Part shown: positions 40,916-49,968 of the stretch, in pieces
Position numbering within the stretch: position 1 is the first letter of the stretch
Layout of the letters: each line of letters starts with the position of its first letter
Origin: Actinacidiphila acididurans
Lineage (GTDB): Bacteria > Actinomycetota > Actinomycetes > Streptomycetales > Streptomycetaceae
NCBI RefSeq assembly: GCF_016918855.1
Contig: NZ_JADKYB010000003.1
Location: forward strand, 479,257 to 543,256
DNA length: 64,000 nucleotides
Reading direction: 5' to 3'
Position numbers and translations under genes: made by a program
The notes under the pieces: generated by a model
Told to the model about the DNA's origin: nothing
The model's input: only the letters and a program-made list of their open reading frames with translations
The model's database searches: none

Positions 40916-43900
40916 TCAGTTCTGTTGCGGGGTGAGCAGTCGCAGGGACGCCGCGCTCGCGTAGAGGTCGACGGGGCCGGTGTCCCCCGTACGTATCTGG
41001 ACGTGGGTGTCGGCCGCGGAGGGGACCGCGCCCTGGACGACGATGGTCTGCGGGGTGCTGGTCAGCTGGACGGTCTGGCTGGTCAGGTCCTGCGCGCCGT
41101 TCCAGAAGTCCAGATAGACCGTACCGGTGCCCTGGAGGGTGATGGTCGCCTGGTAGCTCTGGCCGGCGGGCAGTTGGGACACCGGATCGACCCAGATCCA
41201 GGTGTTGGGGGCCGCGGCGGTCTCGGTCCACCGCACCGCGCTCGCGCCTTCGGGCGTGGTGGTGGCGGCCAGCGTGCCGGGAACCGAGCCGACTCCGTTC
41301 TGCACCGGGCCCTGCCAGGCGAGTTGACCGGTGGGCGTGTCGCCGAGCAGGTTCGGTCCGGTCGGCGTGAGGATGATCGGTTTGCGTCCCGGCGGGAACT
41401 GCAGCGGCCCGGCCGGGTACGACGGCGGCGCGTCGGTGGCCGCCGACGCCCACGTGGTGTCGGCGGTGGGGGAGAGGGTGAAGTCCAGCTCCGTGGCGGA
41501 CGGCTGCCCGGCCGGGGCGTCGGCGCCGGTCAGCAGCGACGCGGGCAGCCAGGCCGGCGCCCAGGTCTTCCCGTTGACGGACAGGCTGTGGACATAGGTG
41601 CTGGTCGAGGCGCCCGGCGCGGACAGCTTCAGCTGGTGGCCGCCGGGCAGGTCGAACTCGGCCCGGGAGAAGATCGGCGCGCCGAGTGCCAGCACCGGTG
41701 CCCCCGGCGTCGTCGGGTACATGCCGAGGCTGGACCACACGAACCACGAACTCATCGAGCCGAGGTCGTCGTTGCCGGGTTCGCCGCCGGGGCTGTCCGC
41801 GTACACCGTGGTGAGCAGCCGGTGCACGATGTCCTCGGTCTTGTACGGCGCGCCCGCGTAGTCGTAGATCCACGGCGTGCCGAAGGCCGGTTCGTTGCCG
41901 GCCCACTCATACGGCTGGTTGGGTCCGGCGTTGAGCTGCTGGAAGTAGGTGTCCAGGCGGGCGATGGCGGCCTGGTCGCCGCCCATCCCGGTGATCAGGC
42001 CCTGGATGTTCTGCGGGATCGCCCAGGTGTACTGGGCCGCGTTGCCCTCCTGGAAGCCCGACTGGCCGAAGTCGCCCATGCCGTCGGTCGTCGGGTCGAA
42101 CTGCGGGAACTGGCCGTTGCCGTCGCGCGGCTGGATGTAGCCGGTGTCGGTGTTGAAGATGTTGGTCCAGTTCTGCGAGCGCCCGAGGAAGGCCGAGTAC
42201 GTCGAGGTGTCCCCGAGGGCCTTGGCGAGCTGCGCGATGCCGAAGTCCGCGGTGGCGTACTCGATGGTCTCCGAGGCGCCGTTGTTCGTCGGGGACAGTG
42301 AGCTCTGCGTGGTGTTGGGGATGTAGCCGAGCGACTGGTAGGAGTCGAGTTGCGGCCGCTCGACGTACCAGCCCTGGCCCTTGTCGGCCGGCGAGGCCGG
42401 GATGCTCGTGGCGCCCTTGACCATGGCCGCCAGCGCGGCGTGGGCGTCGAAGCCGCGCGCGCCCATCGCGTACGCCTCGGCCAGCATCGGGTCGGCGGCG
42501 TCCCCGTTCATGACGTCGGTGTAGTCGTTGGCGAAGCCCCACTTGGGCAGCCAGCCGCCCTGGGCCTGGTCGTTCAGCAGCGAGGTCATCATCTGGCCGG
42601 TCTGGCGCGGGGCGACCACGGCGAGCAGCGGGATCTCGGAGCGGTAGATGTCCCAGCCGGAGAAGTTGGCGTACTGCACGCCGCCGTGGGCGGTCCGGTG
42701 GACCTGGTCGTCGAAGCCGAGGTAGTCGCCGCCTGCGTCGGAGAAGATGCTCGGCTCCAGCATCGTGTGGTAGAGCGCGGTGTAGAACTCCTGCCGCTGG
42801 TCGGCGGTTCCGCCCCCGATGCGGATCCGGGACAGCAGGCTGTTCCACTGCGCGTACGTGCGCTGGGCCACCGCGTCGACGTTCCAGCCGGGGTCCTCGG
42901 CCTCGAGGTTGGCGGCGGCGTTGGCCTGGCTGACGTAGGAGAGGGCGACCTTCATGGTCACCTGCGGCTGGGAGGTGGTGTCGAAGCTGACCCACGCGCC
43001 CGACTGCAGCCCGTCCGTGGCCGCCACCTGGGTCCGGGACTGGGCGCCCTTGGCCTCCACCCCTCGCGGTGCCACCGGTGTCCCGGTGCCCGGGCCGGCC
43101 GGCTTGCCGTCGCGGTCGGCCGGCACCCGTACGGTTCCGGAACCGTGGGTGCTCACCCGCGCGGTGCCGGCGGACTTGACCACGGTGTCCTGCTGGATCG
43201 ACGTGGCCGAGGCCAGCAGGTCGACCGGGCCCGCGCCGGCCGTGCGCACCTGGAACTGCGGCGCGCCGATGGAGCCCGTCGGGATCGCCGTGTCCACGGT
43301 CAGGGTGACCGGCGTGGAGCTGAGGCTGACGGCCTTGCCGCCGACGTCCTGCCGCCCGTTGTAGAAGTTGAGGTAGACGTTGCCGGTGCCCTGCAGGGTG
43401 ACGCTGGCCTGATACGTGTCGCCCTGCACCAGGCCGCTCGGCGTCGCCTCGATCCACGTGTTGGCCAGGGCGTTGCTCTGCTTCCACGCCACGGCGCTGC
43501 CGCCGTCGGAGGTGGTCGCGGGGGTGATGCTCGCCGGAGTGCCGCCGCTCGCCACCTCGTGGTACGTCCACGGGAGCTCGCCGGTGGGCTTGGTGAGGAG
43601 GTTCGGCCCGGTGGGCGCGGTGTGCCAGGTGCCGTACGAGGAGAAGGGGCGGGAGAAGGTGGCCGTGAAATGCACCGGATACGTGCCCGGCGAGCCGCAG
43701 AACTGCCCGGCCGTCTCGGTGCCCGTGACCGTGCGGTCGCCCACGACCTGGATGCTCGCCGACTGGTTGCCCGACTGGGCGGCCCCCACTTTGAACAGCA
43801 CGTTGGCGTCGCTGGTCGCCGGATAGGTGAACCGGCCGATGCCGGTCCGCTCGGTGGCCGCCAGTTCGGCCCGCACGGCCGAGGACGTGCCCGGGTTCAG

Positions 43901-44395
43901 CGTGACGCCGTACGAGCCCGGCGCGGCGTGCTCCTGAGCGTGCTGGAACGCCGCCGTGGTGCTCGCCGGATCGTCGCCGAGCGCGCCCGCGGTGGGCAGG
44001 ATCGGGAAGTCGCCGAAGGCGCCGCACCCCGGGCCGGACATGTGCGTGAGGCTGAAGCCGGTCGTGGTCGCTTCGTCGTAGTTGTAGCCGCCGCCGTCGG
44101 GCCGTGAGGGCGTGTCAGGGCTGAACGACATCATGCCGAAGGGCGCGGTCGCGCCGGGATAGGTGTCCACCTGCCCGACCGTGGCGCCGCCGGAACCCGT
44201 GCCGATCAGCGGATCGACCAGCGAAGCGGGGTCGCTCACCAGCGAGTCCCCGGTGGAGGCGGCCGACGCGGACAGGGCAAGGGGCCGGGCCACGGCCGCT
44301 CCGCCACCGCCGGCCGCGAACATGCCGGCGGCCACGACGACGACCGCCGCAGTCCGCAACCGCCGCCGTGGCGACAGTCCTTGACGAGGGGGCAT
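40916..44395 (-). CDS. GH92-family alpha-mannosidase with two accessory modules
   Basis: 1,159 residues, secreted (hydrophobic 'AAVVVVAAGMFAAGGGG' after a basic start; GGGAGG 7 bases before ATG). GH92 hallmarks: 'LVDPLIGTGSGG', 'YPGATAPFGMMSFSPDT', 'LTHMSGPGCGAFGDFP', the general acid Glu783 in 'EGNAAQYTWAIPQ', and the catalytic base region 'GNDDLGSMSSWFVWSSLGMYP' (Asp876/877). GH92 enzymes are Ca-dependent exo-alpha-mannosidases. Inside the N-terminal beta-domain (about residues 260-405) sits an inserted sandwich module ('TGPNLL..', 'TYQASVTLQGTGNVYLNFYN', 'FQVRTAGAGPVDLLAS') repeated at the C-terminus (about 1015-1159). It is divergent from a GH2 gene. Confidence 0.93.
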   Translation of the reverse strand: MPPRQGLSPRRRLRTAAVVVVAAGMFAAGGGGAAVARPLALSASAASTGDSLVSDPASLVDPLIGTGSGGATVGQVDTYPGATAPFGMMSFSPDTPSRPDGGGYNYDEATTTGFSLTHMSGPGCGAFGDFPILPTAGALGDDPASTTAAFQHAQEHAAPGSYGVTLNPGTSSAVRAELAATERTGIGRFTYPATSDANVLFKVGAAQSGNQSASIQVVGDRTVTGTETAGQFCGSPGTYPVHFTATFSRPFSSYGTWHTAPTGPNLLTKPTGELPWTYHEVASGGTPASITPATTSDGGSAVAWKQSNALANTWIEATPSGLVQGDTYQASVTLQGTGNVYLNFYNGRQDVGGKAVSLSSTPVTLTVDTAIPTGSIGAPQFQVRTAGAGPVDLLASATSIQQDTVVKSAGTARVSTHGSGTVRVPADRDGKPAGPGTGTPVAPRGVEAKGAQSRTQVAATDGLQSGAWVSFDTTSQPQVTMKVALSYVSQANAAANLEAEDPGWNVDAVAQRTYAQWNSLLSRIRIGGGTADQRQEFYTALYHTMLEPSIFSDAGGDYLGFDDQVHRTAHGGVQYANFSGWDIYRSEIPLLAVVAPRQTGQMMTSLLNDQAQGGWLPKWGFANDYTDVMNGDAADPMLAEAYAMGARGFDAHAALAAMVKGATSIPASPADKGQGWYVERPQLDSYQSLGYIPNTTQSSLSPTNNGASETIEYATADFGIAQLAKALGDTSTYSAFLGRSQNWTNIFNTDTGYIQPRDGNGQFPQFDPTTDGMGDFGQSGFQEGNAAQYTWAIPQNIQGLITGMGGDQAAIARLDTYFQQLNAGPNQPYEWAGNEPAFGTPWIYDYAGAPYKTEDIVHRLLTTVYADSPGGEPGNDDLGSMSSWFVWSSLGMYPTTPGAPVLALGAPIFSRAEFDLPGGHQLKLSAPGASTSTYVHSLSVNGKTWAPAWLPASLLTGADAPAGQPSATELDFTLSPTADTTWASAATDAPPSYPAGPLQFPPGRKPIILTPTGPNLLGDTPTGQLAWQGPVQNGVGSVPGTLAATTTPEGASAVRWTETAAAPNTWIWVDPVSQLPAGQSYQATITLQGTGTVYLDFWNGAQDLTSQTVQLTSTPQTIVVQGAVPSAADTHVQIRTGDTGPVDLYASAASLRLLTPQQN

Positions 44396-44412
44396 ATACA
44401 GACCTCCCGCTA

Positions 44413-44440
44413 TGACAACGTTATCGAAGGCGTTGTATCT
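44413..44440. promoter_or_regulatory. LacI-type operator candidate before the GH92 gene
   Basis: TGACAACGTTATCG (44413-44426) has the AACGTT core of LacI/GalR-family operators, imperfectly palindromic. A second CGTTGT at 44431-44436 pairs with the ACAACG arm (ACAACG-n10-CGTTGT). It lies 18-41 bases before the GH92 start. Confidence 0.5.
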
Positions 44441-44528
44441 CCCTCCCGCGTCACCTCACAAGCCCCGTGCGGTGTCTCTTCGCACCGGGCATGCGGCGCC
44501 CGGACCGGGCACACCACGGCGCAGGGCT

Positions 44529-44544
44529 TGACGGTGCACCGTCA
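44529..44544. promoter_or_regulatory. Perfect 16-bp palindrome between GH92 and GH2 genes
   Basis: TGACGGTGCACCGTCA is a perfect 16-bp palindrome in the divergent intergenic region, about 80 bases before the GH2 start; it also carries a -35-like TTGACG. Confidence 0.5.
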
Positions 44545-44561
44545 CGGGCAGAGTCTGCGAG

Positions 44562-44584
44562 TAGTTAGGAAAACTGACTAACTA
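44562..44584. promoter_or_regulatory. Inverted repeat just before the GH2 gene
   Basis: TAGTTAG-(9 bases)-CTAACTA is a perfect 7-bp dyad, 40 bases before the GTG start of the GH2 gene. The TTAGGAAA within it resembles repeated boxes seen near glycosidase genes in actinomycetes (from memory). Confidence 0.5.
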
Positions 44585-44623
44585 AGTGCTGACTCCATCC
44601 CTCCGTGACCGATGGGAGCGCAC

Positions 44624-47524
44624 GTGATCTACCGAGGGAAACTCGTCATCGCCGCGGCCGTGCTGAGCCTGGCGGCGCTGACCACGCTGCCGGCCGGAGC
44701 GGCCGGCGGCCCTGGACACCGTGTCCTGTCCACCTCGTCGACCGTGACCGCGTCCGCCCAAGGCCGGTCCGCTGAAGCCCGGTCCGCCGCGGCCCCGTTC
44801 GCCGATCCCCCGACCGGCTCCTCCGCGCTGACCGACCTCGGCGCGACGAGCGGCTGGGAGGTCCAGTCCACCGCCACCGCCACGCAGAGCGGGGCGCAGA
44901 TCTCCACCCCGGGCTTTTCCACCGCCGGCTGGCTGCCGGTGCAGAACGACGGCGGGGGAGCGCCCGGTACCGAGATCAACGCCCTGCTGCGGGGCGGCAC
45001 ATGCCCGAACGTCTTCTTCTCGACGAACATGAAGTCCTGCTTCGGCCAGATGACGAAGGTCGGCCCGGACACCCTCGCCCGGTTCTCGGTGCCGTGGTGG
45101 TACCGCACCGACTTCACCGCCCCGCCGGCCGGGCAGAACGCCGCTCTGGTGCTGAACGGGGTGATCGGCTCCGCCGACATCTGGGTCAACGGCACCGAGG
45201 TCGCGACCTCGGCGACCGTCACCGGCGCCTACGCCCGGCGCTCCTTCGACATCACCGGCCTGCTCCGGCAGGGGACCAACTCGCTCGCGATCGAGATGCA
45301 CCCCAACGATCCGACGGCCATGCTCACCCTGGACAATGTGGACTGGAGCCAGATCCCGCCCGACAACAACACCGGCATCCAGTTCCCCGTCCAGCTCCGG
45401 GCCGGCGGCCCGCTGATCGACGGCAACGCCCACGTACTGCAGAACACCGCCGCCGACCTGAGCAGTTCGGCACTGACCGTCAAAACGGACGTCACCAACA
45501 CCTCGGCCGCCGCGCAGACCGGCACGGTGACCGCGACCCTCACCCCGCCGGGCGGCGGCACCCCGATCACCGTCGCCCAGGACGTGACCGTCGCCGCGGG
45601 CAGCACCCGGACGGTGACCTTCGCACCCTCCGCCTACCCGGCGCTGACCATCGCCTCCCCGCAGCTGTGGTGGCCGTACCAGCTCGGCGCACAGCCGCTG
45701 TACACCCTGGCCACCTCGGTCGCGCAGAGTGCGAACGTGCTCGGCACGACCAGCGGGACCTTCGGCATCCGCAGCGTCACCTCGTACCTGACCGGAGCGT
45801 CGGCCCAGGCACCGGACGGGGTACGGGCCTTCAAGATCAACAATGTGCCGGTGGTCATCCGCGGCGGCGGCTGGGACCCGGACCTGTTCCTGCGCTACGA
45901 CCCGGCCGACACCGCCCAGCAGATCGGCCTGATGAAGGCCCTCGGCATCAACACGGTACGACTCGAAGGGCACTTGATGCCCGCCGACTGGTACCAGCAG
46001 ATGGACGCCGCCGGCATCCTGGTCAACGCCGGCTACCAGTGCTGCGACTTCTGGGAGAACACCAACTACACCAGCGCCCAGCAGGCGGACTACCAGCTGA
46101 CCGCGCAGTCCGTCGGCGAGACCCTGCGCAACCACCCCTCCGTCTTCAGCTTCCAGTGGAGCGACAACCAGCCCAGCGCCGCCCAGGAGACATCGGCCCT
46201 CAACGGCTTCACCGCGGCCGACTACACCGGCCCGTTCATCGCCTCCGCCGAGTACAAGAGCAGCCCACAACTCGGCCCGGCCGGCGAGAAGGAAGGACCG
46301 TACGACTGGGTGCCGCCGAACTACTGGTACGACACCACCCACAGCACCGGAGGCGACCTCACCAACTCCGGAGGCGCCTGGGGCTTCGACAGCGAGCAGA
46401 GCTCCGGCAACACCGTGCCCACGCCCGACTCCCTCAACCGCTTCCTGTCCGCGTCCGACCAGGCCGCGCTCTGGCAGACGCCGGGGGCCAACCAGTACCA
46501 CAACAACTACGAGGGCACGAAGCACACGGGATACGCCTTCGGCACGCTCTACAACCTCGACACCGCGATCACCAAGCGCTACGGCCCCTGGTCGGGGCTG
46601 AGCCAGTACGTCGAGGAGGCCCAGGTCCAGAACTACGAGAGCACCAGGGCCCAGTTCGAGGCGTTCCTCGCACACTCCACCCGAACCGCCGCCCCCTCGA
46701 CCGGCACGATCTACTGGCAGCTCAACAAGGGCTGGCCGACGCTGCTGTGGTCGCTCTACAACAACGACGGCGACCAGGCGGGCGCGTTCTTCGGCGCCCA
46801 GAAGGCCAACCGGCCGCTGCACGCGCTCTACGCGCTGGACGACGGCACCGTCACGCTGGACAACCTCGGCGGTACCACCCAAGCGGGCGTGACCGTCGAG
46901 TCCAAGGTGTACAGCACGGCGGGCGCGCTGCTGGACGACCAGGCGACCGGTGCGATGTCGCTGGCGTCGCAGCAGGTCCGCAACGCCGTGCTCAAGCCGG
47001 TCGTGCCCACCTCGGCCGGAACGGTCACCTTCGTGGAACTGCTGGTCCGCCAGAACGGCACGGTCGTCGACCGCAACGTTTACTGGCTGCCGGGCACCCC
47101 CGACGCGACCAACTGGAACAAGACGCTGGGCAGTCCGCAGGCGTCGATGTCTCAATACGCCGACCTCACCGCCCTGAAGAACCTGCCAGCCGCCAGCGTG
47201 TCCGGGACCGCGGCCACCACCACCCAGGCCGGCCCGGGCGGCGCCGACCGCAAGGTCACCGTCACCGTCACCAACACCTCCTCCCAGCCCACCGTCGGCT
47301 TCTTCCTGCGGGCCGACGTGCGGCGCGGCACCGCGTCGGGCACCGAACTGTCCGGCGACAACGAACTGCAGTCCTCGATCTGGAGCGACAACGACACCAC
47401 GCTGTGGCCGGGCGAGTCCGAGACGCTCACCGCCACGTACCGCGCCGCCGACCTTCAGGGAGCCACACCCGTCGTCAGCGTCTCCGGCTGGAACGTCCCC
47501 AGGTTCGACGTGGTGGCGGGGTGA
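44624..47524 (+). CDS. csxA: Secreted GH2 exo-beta-D-glucosaminidase-like glycosidase
   Basis: About 966 residues from GTG 44624 (GGGAG 6 bases upstream; ATG 44612 is possible). Signal 'LVIAAAVLSLAALTTLPAG'. The GH2 sandwich is followed by a (beta/alpha)8 domain: 'VVIRGGGWDPDLFLRYD', 'GINTVRLEGHLMPADWY', the proposed acid/base Asp514 in 'FQWSDNQPS' and nucleophile Glu591 in 'WGFDSEQSSGNTVP'. These positions and motifs match exo-chitosanase CsxA (GlcN-specific GH2), which cleaves chitosan from the non-reducing end (family knowledge). The C-terminal beta-domains may bind substrate. First gene of a likely operon with the GH20 gene. Confidence 0.85.
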   Translation: MIYRGKLVIAAAVLSLAALTTLPAGAAGGPGHRVLSTSSTVTASAQGRSAEARSAAAPFADPPTGSSALTDLGATSGWEVQSTATATQSGAQISTPGFSTAGWLPVQNDGGGAPGTEINALLRGGTCPNVFFSTNMKSCFGQMTKVGPDTLARFSVPWWYRTDFTAPPAGQNAALVLNGVIGSADIWVNGTEVATSATVTGAYARRSFDITGLLRQGTNSLAIEMHPNDPTAMLTLDNVDWSQIPPDNNTGIQFPVQLRAGGPLIDGNAHVLQNTAADLSSSALTVKTDVTNTSAAAQTGTVTATLTPPGGGTPITVAQDVTVAAGSTRTVTFAPSAYPALTIASPQLWWPYQLGAQPLYTLATSVAQSANVLGTTSGTFGIRSVTSYLTGASAQAPDGVRAFKINNVPVVIRGGGWDPDLFLRYDPADTAQQIGLMKALGINTVRLEGHLMPADWYQQMDAAGILVNAGYQCCDFWENTNYTSAQQADYQLTAQSVGETLRNHPSVFSFQWSDNQPSAAQETSALNGFTAADYTGPFIASAEYKSSPQLGPAGEKEGPYDWVPPNYWYDTTHSTGGDLTNSGGAWGFDSEQSSGNTVPTPDSLNRFLSASDQAALWQTPGANQYHNNYEGTKHTGYAFGTLYNLDTAITKRYGPWSGLSQYVEEAQVQNYESTRAQFEAFLAHSTRTAAPSTGTIYWQLNKGWPTLLWSLYNNDGDQAGAFFGAQKANRPLHALYALDDGTVTLDNLGGTTQAGVTVESKVYSTAGALLDDQATGAMSLASQQVRNAVLKPVVPTSAGTVTFVELLVRQNGTVVDRNVYWLPGTPDATNWNKTLGSPQASMSQYADLTALKNLPAASVSGTAATTTQAGPGGADRKVTVTVTNTSSQPTVGFFLRADVRRGTASGTELSGDNELQSSIWSDNDTTLWPGESETLTATYRAADLQGATPVVSVSGWNVPRFDVVAG

Positions 47525-47627
47525 GGCGGTGATGCGACGCCGACCGGAACAACCTCCGGCTGGTCACCCGGCAGGAGAACGCCCGAGGGAACACCGAACG
47601 AGGCAACACCGAACGGGGGAACACCCG

Positions 47628-49244
47628 ATGAAGCACCGGCCGATGCAATTCCCGACGGAACACGTGACGCAACTCCCCATGAATCTTCGCCACACCCTGC
47701 TCACGCTGCTGGCCGCGCTCGGCCTGGTCTGCGCCGGCGTCCTCGCCGACGCGGGCCCCGCCGCGGCTGCCGCCCTCCCCAACACCGTCGTGCCCGCCCC
47801 GGTCAGTGAGGTCTCGAACGGCAGCACCTTCACGCTGACCTCGACGGCCACCCTCACCTCCGACGACACAGGCGTCGGCGGATACCTCGCGGGCATCCTG
47901 CGCGCCTCGACCGGGTACGCCCTGCCGCTCACGGTGGGCGCGGCCGGTCCGGGCAGCATCGCGCTGGAACTCACCGGCGCACCCGCGAGCGTCGGCCCCG
48001 AGGGCTACCAGCTCACCAGCACCGCGACCGGCGTGGTCATCCAGGCCCAGCAGCCGGCAGGGCTCTTCCACGGCGTGCAGACCCTGCTGCAACTGCTGCC
48101 GCCCGCGGTGATGAGCACGACCACGCAGCCGGGACCGTGGACCGTGCCCGGCGGCACCGTCCTGGACTACCCGCGCTTCGCCTACCGCGGCGCGATGCTC
48201 GACGTCGCCCGGCACTTCTTCACCGTGGCCCAGGTCGAGCACTACATCGACGAGCTGGCCCTGTACAAGGTCAACTACCTCCATCTGCACCTGTCCGACG
48301 ACCAGGGCTGGCGCATCGCGGTCAACAGCTGGCCCAACCTGGCCACGTACGGCGGCAGCACCGAAGTCGGAGGCGGCCAGGGCGGCTTCTACACGCAGGC
48401 CGACTACTCGGCGATCGTCGCCTACGCCGCGTCGCGGTACATGACCGTCGTCCCCGAGATCGACATGCCCGGCCACACCAATGCCGCGCTGGCCTCGTAC
48501 GCCCAGCTCAACTGCAACGGAGTGGCGCCCGCGCTCTACACGGGGACCAACGTCGGCTTCAGCTCGCTGTGTACGTCGCTGCCGCTGACGTACACGTTCG
48601 TCGACCAGGTCGTCGGCGAACTGGCCGCGCTGACTCCCGGGCCGTACCTGCACATCGGTGGCGACGAGGCCAGTTCGACTCCGGTCTCCGACTACACCTC
48701 GTTCGTCGACCAGGCCCAGCAGATCGTCGCCGCTCACGGCAAGTCGGTGGTCGGCTGGCACGACATCACCAAGGCGTCGCTGCTTCCTTCGGCCGTCGCC
48801 CAGTTCTGGGGCACCACCACGACGGACAGCAACGTGGCGAACGCGGCGGCGAGCGGCACCAAGGTGATCATGTCCCCGGCCAACAAGGCCTACCTGGACA
48901 TGAAGTACACCCGCAAGACGAAGCTGGGGCAGACCTGGGCCGGCCTGATCGAGGTGAACACCGCTTACGGATGGGACCCGGGCAACTACCTCACCGGCGT
49001 CACAGGGTCCTCCGTCATGGGGGTGGAAGGCCCGCTGTGGACCGAGACGATCGTCACCTCGGCCGACATCGACACCATGGCCTTCCCCCGCCTCCCCGCC
49101 CTCGCTGAACTCGGCTGGTCGCCGTGGTCCACGCACAACGTGACCGACTTCGACCAGCGACTCGGCGCGCAGGGTCCCCGCTGGAAGACGATGGGCATCG
49201 CCTACTACCACTCCACCCAGGTGTCCTGGCCCGCGGGCTCCTGA
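47628..49244 (+). CDS. Secreted GH20 beta-N-acetylhexosaminidase
   Basis: 538 residues from ATG 47628 (ACGGGGGA 7 bases upstream). Signal 'LLTLLAALGLVCAGVLADA'. N-terminal GH20b domain ('VVPAPVSEV') then the barrel: 'RGAMLDVARHFFTVAQVEH', 'LHLHLSDDQGWRI', 'VVPEIDMPGHTNAAL', catalytic Asp346-Glu347 in 'LHIGGDEAS', and 'GVEGPLWTET'. It releases GlcNAc/GalNAc from non-reducing ends by substrate-assisted catalysis. Together with the GH2 enzyme this suits stepwise breakdown of chitin/chitosan-type or glycan oligomers outside the cell. About 100 bases after the GH2 stop. Confidence 0.93.
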   Translation: MKHRPMQFPTEHVTQLPMNLRHTLLTLLAALGLVCAGVLADAGPAAAAALPNTVVPAPVSEVSNGSTFTLTSTATLTSDDTGVGGYLAGILRASTGYALPLTVGAAGPGSIALELTGAPASVGPEGYQLTSTATGVVIQAQQPAGLFHGVQTLLQLLPPAVMSTTTQPGPWTVPGGTVLDYPRFAYRGAMLDVARHFFTVAQVEHYIDELALYKVNYLHLHLSDDQGWRIAVNSWPNLATYGGSTEVGGGQGGFYTQADYSAIVAYAASRYMTVVPEIDMPGHTNAALASYAQLNCNGVAPALYTGTNVGFSSLCTSLPLTYTFVDQVVGELAALTPGPYLHIGGDEASSTPVSDYTSFVDQAQQIVAAHGKSVVGWHDITKASLLPSAVAQFWGTTTTDSNVANAAASGTKVIMSPANKAYLDMKYTRKTKLGQTWAGLIEVNTAYGWDPGNYLTGVTGSSVMGVEGPLWTETIVTSADIDTMAFPRLPALAELGWSPWSTHNVTDFDQRLGAQGPRWKTMGIAYYHSTQVSWPAGS

Positions 49245-49248
49245 CCCC

Positions 49249-49275
49249 GGGGCCGTCGCTTGCACCGACGGCCCC
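49249..49275. terminator. Terminator hairpin after GH20 (1 of 2)
   Basis: GGGGCCGTCG-(7 bases)-CGACGGCCCC, a perfect 10-bp stem starting 5 bases after the GH20 stop. Confidence 0.7.
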
Positions 49276-49312
49276 ACGCGTGCACGTGCGCCCCGCGCGC
49301 ACGTGCACGCGT
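49276..49312. terminator. Terminator hairpin after GH20 (2 of 2)
   Basis: ACGCGTGCACGTGCGC-CCCGC-GCGCACGTGCACGCGT, a perfect 16-bp stem with a 5-base loop beginning at the very next base after hairpin 1. It lies between the convergent GH20 and HD genes and can work in both directions. Confidence 0.7.
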
Positions 49313-49360
49313 CCGGGCTACGCCCCCGGCTCAGCTCTGCTCGGATCCGCCGGACGCGTC

Positions 49361-49942
49361 TCAGGCGGGCGCGTCCAGCGGGTTGGCGGCCATTCTGCCG
49401 GCCAGGTCCGATCCCACCGCGGCGGCCGCGGAACTGCCGGGCTTGCGTGCGGCCTGGGCCCGGAAGCACGCCAGGAACTGCTCGGTGAGGTCCAGCCGGG
49501 GGTAGCGTTCCAGCACTTCGGCGCGGAAGCCGGCCGGGTAGCCGTCCGCCTCCTTGCCGATGATCTCGGTGGCGGTGGCGCGGGCCAGCAGGTGCCCCTC
49601 GGGGTCCTCGGACACCTCGACGTGCGGCCACATGTGGCGGACGATCACGTCCGAGAGGCGTTTGCGGCGTTCCGCCGGCCACCCGGCGCCGGCGGCGAAG
49701 ACCCGGGCGACGTGGCCGCCGGCCTCCTCGAAGACGACGGTGTGGCTGTCGAAGGCCGGCACGAGCCCCAGGTCGTGGAACAGCGCGGCGACGTAGAGGA
49801 GTTCCGGGTCGAAGGGGACGCCCTCTGCCGTGCCGCGGGCGGCCGCCCAGACGTAGGCGCGCAGCGAATGGTTGAGCAGCGCCGGGGACAGGTAGGCGGA
49901 CGCCACCTCCAGCGCGGCGGCCGCCGCCGCGCTGGAGGGCAT
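49361..49942 (-). CDS. HD-domain phosphohydrolase-like protein
   Basis: 193 residues of the HD superfamily: first His in 'LLNHSLRAYVWAAARG', the His-Asp pair in 'YVAALFHDLGLVPAF', and downstream His residues ('RHMWPHVEVSED', 'EAGGHVARV') for metal binding. The pattern resembles cyanamide hydratase-like and other single-domain HD proteins; HD enzymes hydrolyse phosphoesters or nitriles with a metal ion. Substrate is unknown. Convergent with the GH20 gene; the quinone oxidoreductase gene lies 26 bases upstream on the same strand, so the two may be co-transcribed. Confidence 0.8.
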   Translation of the reverse strand: MPSSAAAAAALEVASAYLSPALLNHSLRAYVWAAARGTAEGVPFDPELLYVAALFHDLGLVPAFDSHTVVFEEAGGHVARVFAAGAGWPAERRKRLSDVIVRHMWPHVEVSEDPEGHLLARATATEIIGKEADGYPAGFRAEVLERYPRLDLTEQFLACFRAQAARKPGSSAAAAVGSDLAGRMAANPLDAPA

Positions 49943-49968
49943 GACAAGGGCGTCGAACTGCGGGCGGT

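Noticed and set aside
47590..47627. 15-base near-repeats (AACACCGAACG) before the GH20 gene as an attachment site
   Set aside because: Short and imperfect, no integrase; probably a slippage duplication in the leader.
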